Source of the DNA: Blastobasis lacticolella
Lineage: Eukaryota; Arthropoda; Insecta; Lepidoptera; Blastobasidae
Assembly (NCBI GenBank): GCA_905147135.1
Contig: LR990043.1
Coordinates: 21,453,584 to 21,517,583, forward strand
Reading direction: 5' to 3'
DNA: 64,000 nucleotides
Part shown: piece by piece, positions 50,330 to 62,327 of the stretch
Numbering within the stretch: position 1 is the first letter of the stretch
How the letters are laid out: each line of letters starts with the position of its first letter
Program-made: the position numbers and the translations under genes
Notes under the pieces: generated by a model
What the model was told of the DNA's origin: nothing
Databases searched by the model: none
The model's input: the letters and a program-made list of their open reading frames with translations, nothing else

Positions 50330-50851
50330 TCTTCCAGACAACCATTTACATGGATATGGTGGAGGTCGGAAAAGAAAAAACTAGTAGGCAATGTACATTT
50401 GAGATTCGATGTAGTAGTTACAATCACCATACAGTGAAGAAATACAATAAATATACTTTAAAAAGAAAAGAAAAAAGTACATAGAGGTATATTAAACTAA
50501 ACAAAAACAATAATAATTAAAATCCAAACCGCTATACAAGCCACAGACGATAAAATCATGTGTTCAGGGTAGAAAGAAGATGTGACCCTTCAATCTTCTT
50601 TTGAATATAATCGGCAAATCCGTAGGCGTATTCCATAGGCGTACCGACTGTACGGTAAAGGAATTATCGTAGAAGCTTGTCACATGATGGCGCATTGCCA
50701 ACGTTAGATCTCGGGAAGAGCGCAGAGATCTACTCTGTACGTCGGAATCGTACTGGAAACGCTCTTTTAGGTATTGTGAGCAGCGATCGAACAGCACACG
50801 ATATAGGAAAGAAAGCGTATAAAAATACGTCGGTGGCGAATGGGAAGCCAC
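50330..50851 (-). pseudogene. LINE ORF2 C-terminal fragment
   Basis: A minus frame at 50851-50564 reads SRSLRSSRDLTLAMRHHV, then YDNSFTVQSVRLWNTP, the common tail of jockey-like RTs (RLWN, then final basic residues). Truncated. Confidence 0.65.
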
Positions 50852-50884
50852 TGTAGCCGAGCACGAAACTCCGACACATGATCA

Positions 50885-50934
50885 AACTTGCGGAGGCCGA
50901 AAATAAATTTAATTATTTTCGGCCTCCGCAAGTT
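50885..50934. other. 22-bp perfect GC-rich hairpin, 6-base loop
   Basis: aacttgcggaggccgaaaat begins the left arm (50885-50906); the right arm 50913-50934 is its exact complement; loop atttaa. Confidence 0.88.
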
Positions 50935-51309
50935 ATTTAGTTAGCAATAAATTTAGTTTTGTAAACGCTCCACTTGATTAAGTATTGAAATAAATAAATA
51001 AACATTAACGTAATTACTTAAATTGTAACTATTTTAATTCAGTGTACCTATTGTAACGATTACTATGTACCATGCGCTTTGTTTTATTATATATCGTATG
51101 ATTATAGTTGATAGACTTAGAAATGAATAGGCATATCATACACAGAGCAGTGTGTGGTTAAAATATAGTATGCTTATCATGATTTCTTTTAACAAATGCT
51201 CTCAAATACTTATTTTAATCTACATGTTTGATGACTCAAATTTATTTGCTTCATAGAAATTAAATCTCTCTATACTCAGTGTAATGTAATTACTTTTGTA
51301 TACTATGCT

Positions 51310-52215
51310 GACTATGTTAAACATTATTCGAAGTTATTTAAACGCGTTTGTGCTACAGCTAAATCGAATTTCGTTAAACACAAACTAAAAAATAGCACAG
51401 ATGTAGTAAAATCCACATGGCAGATAATAAATAGTGAAACTGGAAAAGCAACAAATCGCGATACTAAGTACAGTTTAAAGATACATGATAATGTTGTTAC
51501 CAAAAACTCGGAAGTTGCGGAGGCATTCAATAAATTTTTTACAGACATTCCAGTGTCAACTACGAAATCCTTAAATTCGTCTTCTGCTCTCGCTAAATCC
51601 TTGTTAAAACAAAATTTACCTGAGAGTGTCATCGATTTGAAGTTCGAGCATGCAACACCTCAAGATATAGTTAAGGCTATATAGTTAAACCATAAAAATG
51701 AAAGCAACTGCCGACATTGATGGTATGTCAGTAAAAATTATTAGCTCTGTAATTGATGTTATTGCTGTCCACTTAGCGAATATATTTAATAATTGTGTTG
51801 ATAATGGTGAATTTCCTGACCTGATGAAGCACAGTAAAGTTATTCCATTGTTGAAAACTGGTAATACAACGGATCCTACAAATTTTAGACCAGTTTCAAT
51901 TTTACATTTTTTAAATCAACTAAAAGCTCATTTTTATGGAAGTAACCTATTGCATCATAAACAATTCGGTTTAACTCACGGTCGTTTAACAGCTGATGCA
52001 GGTGTTGAACTTATTAAACATATCTTTGGGGCCTGGGAGGAATCACGTGATGCCTTAGGGGTTTTCTGTGATTAATCCAAAGCCTTTGATTGCGTTAATC
52101 ATGATATTTTGATCAGGAAATTACAACATTATGGAATAAAGGACTTGGCCCTGAACTTGCTAAATTCATACTTGAGTCATAGAATTCAAAAAGTTGATGT
52201 GATCGGAGAGTTATG
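51310..52215 (+). pseudogene. LINE reverse transcriptase fragment
   Basis: The first open piece ends near 51680 (EAFNKFFTDIPVSTTKSLN); the next (51698-52075) has SKVIPLLKTGNTTDPTNFRP, the classic RT lead-in, then LGVFCD; after a TAA the frame resumes [20 protein letters not shown]. At least two stops. Ends near 52215 at a MITE. Likely CR1/jockey superfamily. Confidence 0.75.
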
Positions 52216-52218
52216 GAG

Positions 52219-52393
52219 AGAACAGTTATGGTTATATTAATAAACATTTTATTTTTAAGTTTAGCATTAGTTGGCTGCAATAAATCACTGCAACCATCAT
52301 ACAGATTAAAAAAATATTACCAAAATTGTAGGAGCGCCACCTATTGATGCTTTTTGAAACCAACTATCAATACCTACTGGAAAACTCCTCATT
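52219..52393. mobile_element. MITE family A, right-end fragment
   Basis: Matches 10026-10200 (tatattaataaacatttt to ctactggaaaactcctcatt). The left half is missing. It abuts a BEL/Pao frame. Confidence 0.78.
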
Positions 52394-53988
52394 CGCCACT
52401 TATGAGCGACACAGAGGATCCGTCGTCGAGTAACGCACTTGCACTGAATGTACCGTTTGGTCCGTGAATATTAACGGGAACAGCTTTCAATAAAACCGCA
52501 CTTTGACACACGTTTAAGTTTGTAATGGTCTGTGTAGGTACTTGCGTTGCAGGGTTGGTGTCCGCGCTGTCTTCCGTACTCGCATTGTTATTGTACGTCA
52601 CTGGATTATGCAACAATGCGTGATGCGACCCTCCACAGCTGTTCTTATCACAAGCGGGCGCAGAACAGGTTTCTCGATCGTGCCGTGACAACAAACATTT
52701 GAAGCAAATTCCATTTTGTTTTATAAAGTGCCAGCGATCTTTACGTAGGGCCTTTCTGAATTGTTTATATTCCGTTAACTTATGCACGCCTTTTTTACAA
52801 GATTGTAACATCACTGTGTGGGATAGTTTAGGGTTTTGATAGTTTATTTCATGTTGGAAGTAATTAGAAGGCATTCCAAATGCGTTTATGTTGGCTGTGG
52901 TGGATATTTAATAGCTTCCATGTTTAGAAAGTAGCATAGTAATTCTAGGCGTGACATTTATCCCTCTGGTATTAGCGGAAAACTATAATCGGACCACTTT
53001 GATGTTAGCAATGGATGCTAAGTAGGTACCTTGTAAGTACTCCCGTTGGCTGACGGCTCGTACAGCGGCAACATAATTTTGCACTTTTACTGCGAATGGC
53101 ACAATACCGAACTGATATTCCTGATGTAGTGGCTTCAACTGGATAATTTCGTGCGTTAACTCGGATATTATTAAGTCCGGGTTGCCAAATTGAAGTTACA
53201 GTGTAGCTCATCGGTTGACGCAGCGCTGATCAGTAAAGCTGAGACCGCGTCCTTCGCTGCTCCGCGGAGAGACTTCCTCAATCTCCACAGGTTTTCTCCA
53301 TACTTCGGTTGAATCCTCAAAGGCAGTTTGAAGTTCAGCCACTCCAGTGGGTCTCCATAAAATTCAGGTAGGCCTTTCGACGTGCTCATGCGGCTAAGCA
53401 ATTTTGAGTTAGATCCATTGTTGGTGGAGGAGGTGGCTAGGTTATCTATCGCTAAAGCTAACCTGCCTAGGGTTCCATTCAGTGGGTTCGGGTCGCCCGA
53501 AGTTGCACCATAAGGGGGCGTCTCGTTCCCTTTCTAGCTCCTGTTGGCGTCGTTCCAGCCACCCCTCAACGTCAGCCTTACCAGACTGGTGTTGGTGGAC
53601 TGTATTGTTCTTCTTCCTGTAGCTCCGCCAAGTCTACTGCTAACTGTTTGTCGATCAGCTCCATTTCGATTGTAGCCTTTCGCAGTGCAGCTTCAAGTTC
53701 TAGCCGTCTTGCTCGTGTCGATTGGCTCGATGATGCTCTGGACATTGACGAACGACTGCTCGCGCGTGAAGATGTTGGCAACGGCATGGACTGCGGGGCT
53801 ACTGGCGGCGAAGGAGGAATCTGGGACGTAGATCCTGGAAGTGGTGGTTGAGTACCAGCTTGTGGCTCCATCACTTTCGGCGGTTTCGACTTCACACTAG
53901 TCAACTGTGGTCCAGATTTAGCTCCATTGTCGATTAAATTTTCCATTTTGGAACGGCGGGTGTTGACTATCTTCGGAATGCGGAACAT
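52394..53988 (-). pseudogene. BEL/Pao retrotransposon gag-protease region, truncated
   Basis: Minus strand in order: a coiled N-terminus (RARRLELEAALRKATIEMEL, 53578-53988), GLPEFYGDPLEWLNFKL and YGENLWRLRKSLRGAAKDAV (gag), a zinc-knuckle-like C-x2-C cluster (GICFKCLLSRHDRETC) and aspartic protease ALLDDGSSVSLIS cut off at 52394. Frameshifts separate the blocks. No RT or integrase remains. Confidence 0.82.
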
Positions 53989-54239
53989 TGATCAGGCTCG
54001 AAGATCACTTGTTACGGTTGCGATGATTTCTCACCAATCAATGCATCACTTTTAAGGTAGCTAAAATTTATTAGCTGGCAAACAAACAGTTTATATACAC
54101 TGGACGGTTTTAGATACAATTTCTATTACAAGGTAGTGCGTCTCACAGTAGATATGGTAGCGGACTGTTGCACAAAGTGGAACTGCCACCGTAAATACAA
54201 AAATGAAAATGTCTTCGTCTACCATCAACTTAAACCTAA

Positions 54240-54635
54240 GCGAGCGGCCACACAGAAAAGACGTAAGCCGCAGACACGTCGCAGACGCGGCGCCCGTTCA
54301 ATTTACTTTCATACTAAATGTATAGAAACGTCGCGACGCAAAACATACAGAAAAGACAGGGCTAGGACAGGGCGAGGACGCGTCGCAGACACGACTTGAA
54401 ACATACAGAAAAGACGAGGCAAGGGCGCGCCGTGGGCGAGAGCGGGGGTGCGGGCGGGGCGCGGGAGCCGGGCCTCGCCCGCAACGCTTACTGTCCTTGT
54501 CTTGCCTACGCTCTTGACTGATCCGCGACGGCGCCGCGTCCTTGCCCTGTCTTTTCTGTATGTTTTAAGTCGCGTCCGCGTCCCGTCTGTGCCCTGTCCG
54601 CGACGTGTCTGAGTCTTTTCTGTGTGGCCGCTCGC
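54240..54635. mobile_element. PIF/Harbinger-type MITE with TAA duplication
   Basis: The ends GCGAGCGGCCACACAGAAAA and TTTTCTGTGTGGCCGCTCGC are perfect inverted repeats flanked by TAA (54237-54239, 54636-54638). The interior is GC-rich with repeated acagaaaagac and its complement. Confidence 0.8.
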
Positions 54636-54702
54636 TAATACGCAGGTACTTATAACGAGCGCGTCGGTAACAGCCGACGGCGTACCTATGTGTGTATAAA
54701 TC

Positions 54703-54913
54703 GCGGCGCGTAAGGTGAACTAAAATGGCGGTCGTCTGCGCAGGTATAATTGTGGACATTGAGTCTTCGACGGAATGATCCGCGGTTGACCGGGAATTTC
54801 AAAAATCTTAAACGTACCACCGTATTAAAAATCGTCGCACCTCATACCGCACTTCGATTGAGACCCAAAAATCTATCACTGCGCATTCAAAGTTCAACTT
54901 ACGCGCCGCGATC
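54703..54913. repeat. Inverted repeat pair (ATCGCGGCGCGTAAGGTG)
   Basis: atcgcggcgcgtaaggtgaa (54703) and ttcaacttacgcgccgcgat (to 54913) are inverted with one mismatch. Possibly the ends of a 211-bp MITE; no target duplication found. Confidence 0.55.
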
Positions 54914-55924
54914 TGTATGTTTCTTTTCCCTTCTAGCCTCTGTTGTTCCCATGTTATCGCGCCGTTAGGCAGTCTCTTTCATTATAATTACCATCTAATG
55001 AGGAGTGGAGGCCAATTTTAATAAATTTAAATAAGTAGGTGGACATGAATACATAACATTTACAGAAATTTATTAAAATTAGCTCCTGCCTGTTTTCAAG
55101 TTTAATGAAACTAACGTTTGTACCACAAAATAAAGAACGGCCCGCCCCGTTAAACAAAAAACTTCATACAAAAAAACGTTAGATGTCATTCTAAAACGTG
55201 TTTAAGAATATGGTGCAAGCCAGGCTTAGTGTAGGAAAGTCTTATTATATTATTTCCTGAGAAAGACTTATTAATTATTTTACTTTACCTACCTTTATTG
55301 TTGGAGATAGTATAGTGAGTATTACTTCTTAGAATCAAATGAACGTAAAACACTTCATGAGTCTCGGTCGTCACATCACATACTTTTAACTAAAATAATT
55401 ATAGTTGTAACTGTAACACAGAACACGTTCAGCAACGTTCACGTTCGCGTTTGATCTCAGAAATACAATTTATTTCCTCTTGTCGCTGACTCGGATGTTG
55501 TTATCTGCGCTGAAGGTGGCTACATTGAACAATAGCATATATTTATTATTTTAGGAGTACCTTAATCGGTGTGTTAGGTTAAAAATGACTTAGCGAGTTA
55601 CATACATACTACATATACTTATTATCAGGTTTGTTACCACGGTTTGGAATTTTTTTTCGGTCGATATTTCGACGCAGATGCATACATCATGGTCACAAGT
55701 AACTGCGTCGATATATCGAGGTAAAAACATACGAATATACATTTAATTTTCTTTTGTCACTCGTTAGTCTGTTAAAGGAAACACCTCGGTGGCCTAATAG
55801 TGGCTCTTATTACACATTCCTAAATTCAGTTACTAAATTCAGACACAAAAAGCGTGAGAGCAAATCAAAGTGGAATGTATTGCTCATAGAATAAGGTCAA
55901 TTTTAAGCAAGCAATACATTCCGC

Positions 55925-56190
55925 CATTTGGCCGTGTGGTGTCCGGCAGAGTAGAATAGCACCAACCCCTTACGCTCATGGGTGTCGTACAAGGCGACTA
56001 ATGTTTTCGAGATAAAAGATCAAGAGTCTCCGTAGCCTGGAAAATGGGCAGCAGCATTTTCCATTGTTATATTTAAACACTGCGATCTCCAACCCGCCTG
56101 CCAAGCGTGGAGATTATGGCAATAACCTCCCCTTTCGTGGGAGAGGCCCGAAGTCCTGCAGTGGACTGTTACGGGTTGTGATGATGAATG
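55925..56190 (+). repeat. gtcctgcagtgg-family repeat
   Basis: tggtgtccggcagagtagaa, ggcaataacctcccctttcg, gtcctgcagtggactgttac, ending gtgatgatgaatg. Confidence 0.75.
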
Positions 56191-56529
56191 CATTCCGCAG
56201 GTGCGTTGTCACTGTGAGGACTAAGATGAAATGCCTCATGCCCGTAATTGCGCTGGCTACCTTATCCTTCAAACTGAAACACAACAGTGCAAGCTTTGAT
56301 GCTTGGCGGCAGAAATAGATAAGGCAGTGGTACTCACCCAGGCGGACTCCTCAGGCTTGAAAGAGTTCTACCACCTGACAAACAAGCAATTTGGTAACTT
56401 TTAGTTTGCCTGGAAGTGCTCTTAGGAGCAGCCTCGGCTTAGGCGGAACACCCTGTCTTACAACTTAAGTCTTACAACGTGAGAATAGCGCAGGACAGTC
56501 TGCATCACCACGCAGAATACGACACACAG

Positions 56530-56670
56530 GAAGCTGAAGTTCCCATGATTCAATCTGGTCAGGTGGTGTTGTCAGGCACGGAAGTCAGACAGCAGTCGCT
56601 CTACTGTAATGAGGTACCTGACCTATCTGCGTAATCTTGGATCTTGGTCAAGGCGGACCCTGGGCCAAAA
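56530..56670 (+). repeat. SINE tail fragment
   Basis: attcaatctggtcaggtg, agcagtcgctctactgtaat and ggtcaaggcggaccctgg are the SINE body in plus orientation. Confidence 0.6.
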
Positions 56671-56861
56671 CCCTACAGTTTACACTTTACACATCCTGTA
56701 GTTATCTGGGTATTTACGCTTGTTCGGTATTTTCCTCATTTTGTTATCAGTACATTCCTACTCGGAATTACGACGTTTTTTTGAATATTATAATACTTTA
56801 GAGATATAGTACAGTCAACATTATTCAAACAACTTTACATCAACACGTAATTCGTCACAAT

Positions 56862-58375
56862 TTGCAATATACACAAAATAACAAACTCACACAAACATTC
56901 CACTATGAAACACTTATCTGTCTTATGACGCCCATGCAACTCCATGAAAATAGCCATTTACCCTCTCTTATAACCAATAACAACCTCATATCGGAACGCC
57001 AGTATGGCTTCAGGTCTGGAGCCTCAACTGAAGATGCTGTATCTGATCTTGTTAAATCGACTTCTAGTCTACTTGATAGGAAAAGGAAATGTGTGGGAGT
57101 TTTTCTAGACCTATCTAAGGCGCTCGACACTGTCCATGTGCCTACTCTACTCTCGAAACTGGAGTCAAGCGGCATTCAGGGATTTGTCTTGGAACTATTT
57201 AGTGACTATATTAGTAATCACTCGCAAGTTGTTAAAATAAATAAATTTCTAAGTGCTGAAAAGCATATTACTTACGGTCTCCCACAAGGCTTGATATTAG
57301 GATCAACACTTTTTAATATAAATATCAATGAACTATGCTCTCTTTCAATATCAAATTGCCAAATATTCACATATGCGGATGATACAGCACTGCTTGTTTA
57401 AGGCTCTGACTGGGCGGACACAATAAAGAATGCGGAAGCAGCATTGAGAGTAGTTCGTAGCTGGTTATCTAATAACCTGCTAACCCTTTTTCTAATTGGA
57501 AAGAACATTTAAGCGCTCTCACTACCCGCTTACGGCGTCTTATTTTTATTTTCAAGACCCTTCGATATTCAGCTGATATTGATACTCTAAGGTTAACAAC
57601 CTACACAGCCTTATGCCAGTCCTGGCTTGGGTATTGTATTGTCTGGGGTGGAGCACTGAAAACTTATATGCTGCAGCTGGAGAGGGCCCAGAGAGCTGTC
57701 CTAAAGGTCATGTTTCAAAAACCCTATAGATTTTCGACCACAGATTTGTACTCCCTAAGTAACGTCCTCATAGTAAGGCAGCTGTTCGTTCTTTGAGTAG
57801 TTTTGCGTAGGCATTCAAAGGATCCTCCATCATTTGACCTGAACAAGCGGAGAAGGAGAGACATTTGTTCAGTACCTCATCACACTACCATCTGCTCCTC
57901 TAGGCAATATTATGTCATAAATTCCCTTCTCTATAACAAGTTGAACAAAAATATTAATTTTAATCAGTTGAACATGTTCGAAACTAAAAACAAAATAGAA
58001 AAATGGCTTATAAAAATAAAATTACAGTGAAACAGAAAACTTACTCACTTGCTGACTCATTTATACTCATACAAACCAATTGGTACCCATGTGTATATTG
58101 CAGTTTTAACACACACACATACACTCACACACACCGTTAAGTAACTTTAAATTAAGATTATGTAATATTATTTTGTAATCTCATATTTCTTTTCTCTCTC
58201 ATTGTTTACCACAATCGTGGCGCCTAGGGTGATTTCACTGATTCCCAAGATACCGAATATTCCTAGTTTGGAAAGCAGGGCAACAAAAATTGTTATGTAC
58301 TTATCATACCCGCCATTTAACATGTACCTAACTGTATATTATATAACAAAATAAAGAGTAAAGAGTAACAGCTTA
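56862..58375 (+). pseudogene. LINE with reverse transcriptase core and 3' end
   Basis: The open frame 56862-57401 has RQYGFRSGASTEDAVSDL, GVFLDLSKALDTV (motif A), YGLPQGLILGSTLFNIN (motif B) and FTYADDTALLV (motif C). After a TAA, only decayed frames follow to a 3' tail aataaagagtaaagagtaa at about 58348-58367. The core active site is intact. CR1/jockey-like. Confidence 0.82.
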
Positions 58376-58854
58376 ATCATATATGTACAGGTACTCGTAC
58401 TGCCAGGGGTAACCTATCTGCGACTGTACTAATGTTCCAATAATAACTATTAGTTTTGATATGTAGGTAAAATACGTTAATTAAGTACGTATTTTACGTA
58501 TAGATAAGTTCCTAAAAATAATTTGTTTGGTTAGTTATTTGCCTGCCTACTCAAATACATTTTGCCTGTAACTTCAACGGTGTGGGCTTTGATAACAAGG
58601 TGCCTAAGGTCAAAACAAAATAAAGCATAAAGGTAGTGAGTATAATTTATTGAATCCTCATCATCTTCACCGTTAATCTCGGTTTCTGCCAGTCCACTTC
58701 CCACAATCGTGAAGGGAAGCACACTGACGGACAGCCCGCTCGATGGAAAGCGGCCACCGTCGTCCAGGACATCTGCAACCTTAATGCGGTGCAGGCCTTT
58801 GCCGTGCATTTAGACTTGCCTTTTGAAGAACCCCATGTCATAATGCAGTGGTGT

Positions 58855-59095
58855 GTGGTGCCGCCACCTCAAAGAATAGCACCACCCCATCGCTTCCCGT
58901 GGGTGTCGTAAGAGGCGACTAAGGGACAAATCCGAAAGATGGGCAGCAGCATCTTCCTGGGTAGATTTACATCAACTGCACTGTGACCTCCAACCCGCCT
59001 GCCAAGCGTGGAGATTATGGCAATGACCTCCCCTTTCGTGGGAGAGGCCCGAAGTCCTGCAGTGGACTGTTATGGGCTGTGATGATGATGAAGTC
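58855..59095 (+). repeat. gtcctgcagtgg-family repeat
   Basis: gtggtgccgccacctcaaag to gtcctgcagtggactgttat and gggctgtgatgatgatgaag. Confidence 0.75.
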
Positions 59096-59229
59096 ATAAT
59101 GCAAAGGAAAAGCTTCGGGCTCATTCCACATCAGGCTCATGCGCGGTAGAAAGGCTCGCGAAGCTCTTACGTTAGTTGGACTTGTTAGTTGTCCATCAAA
59201 ATTTGCAAACCATTTTTCGACGGTTTGTT

Positions 59230-59345
59230 GGTATCCGATTAAGCTGAAATTTTTCTATACCTATCTAATTTGGATGACAATGCATTAATATGGTACCATG
59301 GAGCTGGTCTGATGACGGAGCCGGAAGGTGGTTATAGGTACTAAT
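59230..59345. repeat. Dispersed repeat shared with 22690-22930
   Basis: tccgattaagctgaaat and ggagctggtctgatgacgga in the same order as the other copy. Confidence 0.5.
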
Positions 59346-59639
59346 GAACGCAATAAGATAACCCCATCGTGTTTGAGCTCTTTGGAATGGTCTTCATGAG
59401 TTGGTAGGTACTATACCGTGCGATAAAAGCTTGTTATGAATATTTTATTTAATTTTAGTACTTCTTACTCACGATGGACGGAACGGGACGGAGGCAGTAT
59501 ATGCGTTTGAGGTTAGAGCAATTCGTGTTAACATTGTAATCGAAAGATATTAAAATAAAAATAAAAATTTAAAATTTTGAGGAAGGACACGGCGGGTATA
59601 ATTGTTGTAAAGGAAAAAGGATTAAATAATGTTTTAAAC

Positions 59640-59790
59640 CGGAACCAGGACTGTCTGGAATATATCTGTGGAAATTACCGACAACCTACATCTCCTGGGT
59701 GTTGAGCTATCACCAAATCTCAACTTTGGACAGTACATCGAATCAAAAGCCCGAACACCATCTCAGCGGGCGAGAAACATGTGGTAGAAT
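59640..59790 (+). pseudogene. LINE RT fragment
   Basis: One plus frame reads NLHLLGVELSPNLNFGQYIE then SKARTPSQRARN, the segment ILG-x-x-I-S-x-x-x-F that precedes the CR1/jockey C-terminus. Confidence 0.6.
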
Positions 59791-60069
59791 GTGTGGAATA
59801 GCGGTAATAAATGAAATACTTTAATAATTTATTCTTCGACTCTTTTAGGTTTCGGCTGTTGATATCGTCGATTTTATGACTTTTTTTACCTAAATTTCCG
59901 CTGACAAATTTTACCTTGCTCCTTACGCTTGCCCGTTACTCGCGTGATGATAGGCGGGCGTTTTGTCATGACGCGACGTGACGTGTTAACCGTGCATAAA
60001 TGATGAAATTCTTGTGAACAAAAAGCTGTTCCATTGTCGTAGGATGGGATTATTAATTTTATTTATTTA

Positions 60070-60262
60070 CATGGTTACAAATTCAGTTGCCTGAATTTGC
60101 GGGTTTCATCAAGATGTTTTCCCTTACCGTAAGAGCATCTGTTAGAATTCAACTAATGTACATTACTCAGAAAAGAGTCATTGGTACATGGCCGCAGCTG
60201 GATTCGAACCTGGTACCTCTCGCTTACGAGTCGAATACTCAACCGTCCGGCCACCGACGCTC
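60070..60262 (-). repeat. tRNA-derived SINE, head portion
   Basis: The tRNA-like head at the right (agcgtcggtggccggacggt on minus; B-box ggttcgaatcc) and adjoining body to tcatcaagatgttttccct; the tail is absent. Confidence 0.75.
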
Positions 60263-60611
60263 TTTGAATAATACGAGGAAACATGATTACCAAATGAGTA
60301 TACAATGCATTTGTTTCTTGCAGTGTGTTTTATATAGAATTAGTTAATATTAGACTTTCTCGGTGGCTTTCACCGGCGCGCAGTGCGTTTCTCCGTAAAC
60401 AATCAACTTTTCCGAGTAAACCTATTATTTTCCCAGGATGATAAGCCTGTGTTACTCAGTGATAATGTAGCATTCTATTAGTAAAATTATTTTTTAATCT
60501 GTTTAGTAGTTTTTGAGGTAGGTAGAATACAATTATAGGGTCGTATCTGTAATGTCGCATTCTATGACTTAGCAGCCTCCCCCCGCACCTCCCGAATTTG
60601 ACAGGTTGGTA

Positions 60612-60862
60612 GAGCTCGTCTAGTCTAAAATGACGCGCCCCACTACTTAGTTAGTTGATTTCGATGTGTGAGTGCAAATATTGATAACGACACTTCATCT
60701 GTGTGGGAGCCAATGAACGACGCGTGCTCCTACGTTTGAATCTTACCGGCAACTGAATGACCAATTACAACGCAATTTGTATATGCATTGCGTCAATATT
60801 TTAAACTTGCTTGTGTGCGTTAATGCGATAGTGGGGCGTGTCATTTTAGATTAGTCGAGCTC
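60612..60862. mobile_element. MITE with TA duplication (GAGCTCG ends)
   Basis: gagctcgtctagtctaaaat and attttagattagtcgagctc are inverted over about 33 bases (then gacgcgccccac/gtggggcgtgtc) and flanked by TA. Confidence 0.78.
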
Positions 60863-61150
60863 TACAATCTTTTTGTTTGTGATGGCTGCTCTATTACGTT
60901 AGTAAATATTTTCTCTATGATGGGAAGCGTGTAACTCGGTCAAAAGTTTTGTACGCAACGACTTCGGAATAACGACTTTAAAACCCTTCATTAGGCAATC
61001 ATTTTCAAATGCTAACTGCGTTCTACAAATAAAATAAAGTTTCAAGTGCAAATCGGTTACTTTACTGGGCCAACTGCTTAAAACATATTGTTTTACCCAT
61101 AGAAAAATAAGTAGTTAGAAAAGCTAAGTAGGCGGTGCAGGCGCGCTTTC

Positions 61151-61222
61151 TTCCGGCCGGGAATCGAACCCGGAACCTCTTGCGTGGCAGACTGGCATGT
61201 TGACCATTGAACCACTCAGGTC
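61151..61222 (-). other. tRNA-Gly(GCC)-like sequence, probably pseudo-tRNA
   Basis: On the minus strand tggttcaatgg, ctgccacgc (anticodon GCC) and ccgggttcgattcccgg follow the tRNA-Gly order with a perfect T-arm. Acceptor and anticodon stems do not pair, so a functional tRNA is unlikely. Confidence 0.5.
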
Positions 61223-61850
61223 GTCAGTTGCAAATTGAACAAAGATATGAAGTCCCTAACCAGCAGCGGCGGCCCGCCGTCGCGCACCACGTACACGTAG
61301 AGCGCGCGCGAGCGGCCCGTGAATGTAACACTCAATCGGGCGGTACCTACACATTTTATTTTATCACCAGTGTAGGTAACTAACTTTCTACTTGTCGGTA
61401 ACAAAGGAATAGTTTTAAAATGAGTTTTAAATACATTTTCGGATATCACAGTCACAGCAGAGCCGCTATCTATCTCAAATTGGAGTGGCAACCCATTTAA
61501 AGACACCGTTTCTACCAAAGGTTCCCCCCGCTTTGAACTGATGTTAAACCACTTACCGACGTCGTCATTGCATTCGTCATCAGCACCCGTATCCACGTAG
61601 TTCACCTTAGTGCACATTCTATATATTTATTGTGTTACATTTTCTGCATACATAATCGACGAACCGTAACACGGACGATTTATGGTTGGTATAACGGCAC
61701 GCCGAACGCTTATTTTTCCCGTGTATGCGTTTGTTGTTTTTGACACTGTTATTCGCTCCGTTATCCTTATGTTGAACACCAGGGCTTCGATTCTGGTACG
61801 GAAATAGTCTCAGTTGCAGTAACATTACAATTGCATCGCATGTCAAACGT
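61216..61850 (-). pseudogene. Gypsy-type retrotransposon fragment (nucleocapsid to protease)
   Basis: The minus frame 61617-61216 has PLQFEIDSGSAVTVISEN, an aspartic protease active site (D-S-G), and a following L-V-Y-T-G-D-K region. Upstream is a Cys-rich RFVDYVCRKCN remnant in a separate frame. It ends abruptly at the tRNA-like sequence; no RT follows. Confidence 0.75.
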
Positions 61851-61938
61851 ATGATTGTTATTCAAATGACAGATGTTGAGTTGCAACTTTCATATGATTG
61901 TTATTCAAATGACAGATGTTTAGCTGCAACTTTCATGT
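61849..61938. repeat. Tandem duplication, two units of about 45 bp
   Basis: tgattgttattcaaatgaca occurs twice, each time followed by gatgtt, a variable codon and gcaactttcat. Confidence 0.8.
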
Positions 61939-62327
61939 GTTCGAACTTTTCCACAATTCGTTTTCTGGTACTTCAGTTGCATTATGATTTTATATGGCTG
62001 TTGGTACTCCAATAAATAAATAAATTACTAAGTTGCATATTTCTTAGTTGTCTAACTGCCTTCAATTCTGTCAACAAAAACGTGTCAAAGGTCGAACAAT
62101 GATTTAACTGTAATTTAACTGGGATGATGTTGGGACTGACTCGATACCTCATAAATACCTGGAGATCTGTAGAATAGGTATTCAGCCTTTTTCAGACTCC
62201 AGGTTCCCACAATGGCGATATGTTAGTACCTTATATGATTATCAACGAAATTATGTAACCTTTGTGTGAACTAATAAATCAAATTTTTATTTATTTTATT
62301 TATTATTAATCATAAATCATAAAAATC

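Noticed and set aside
54703..54760. LTR of the BEL/Pao element
   Set aside because: A tgtccacaattat start on the minus strand looked LTR-like, but no second LTR copy or CA end could be matched.
61151..61222. Functional tRNA-Gly gene
   Set aside because: Acceptor and anticodon stems do not pair even though the T-arm is perfect.
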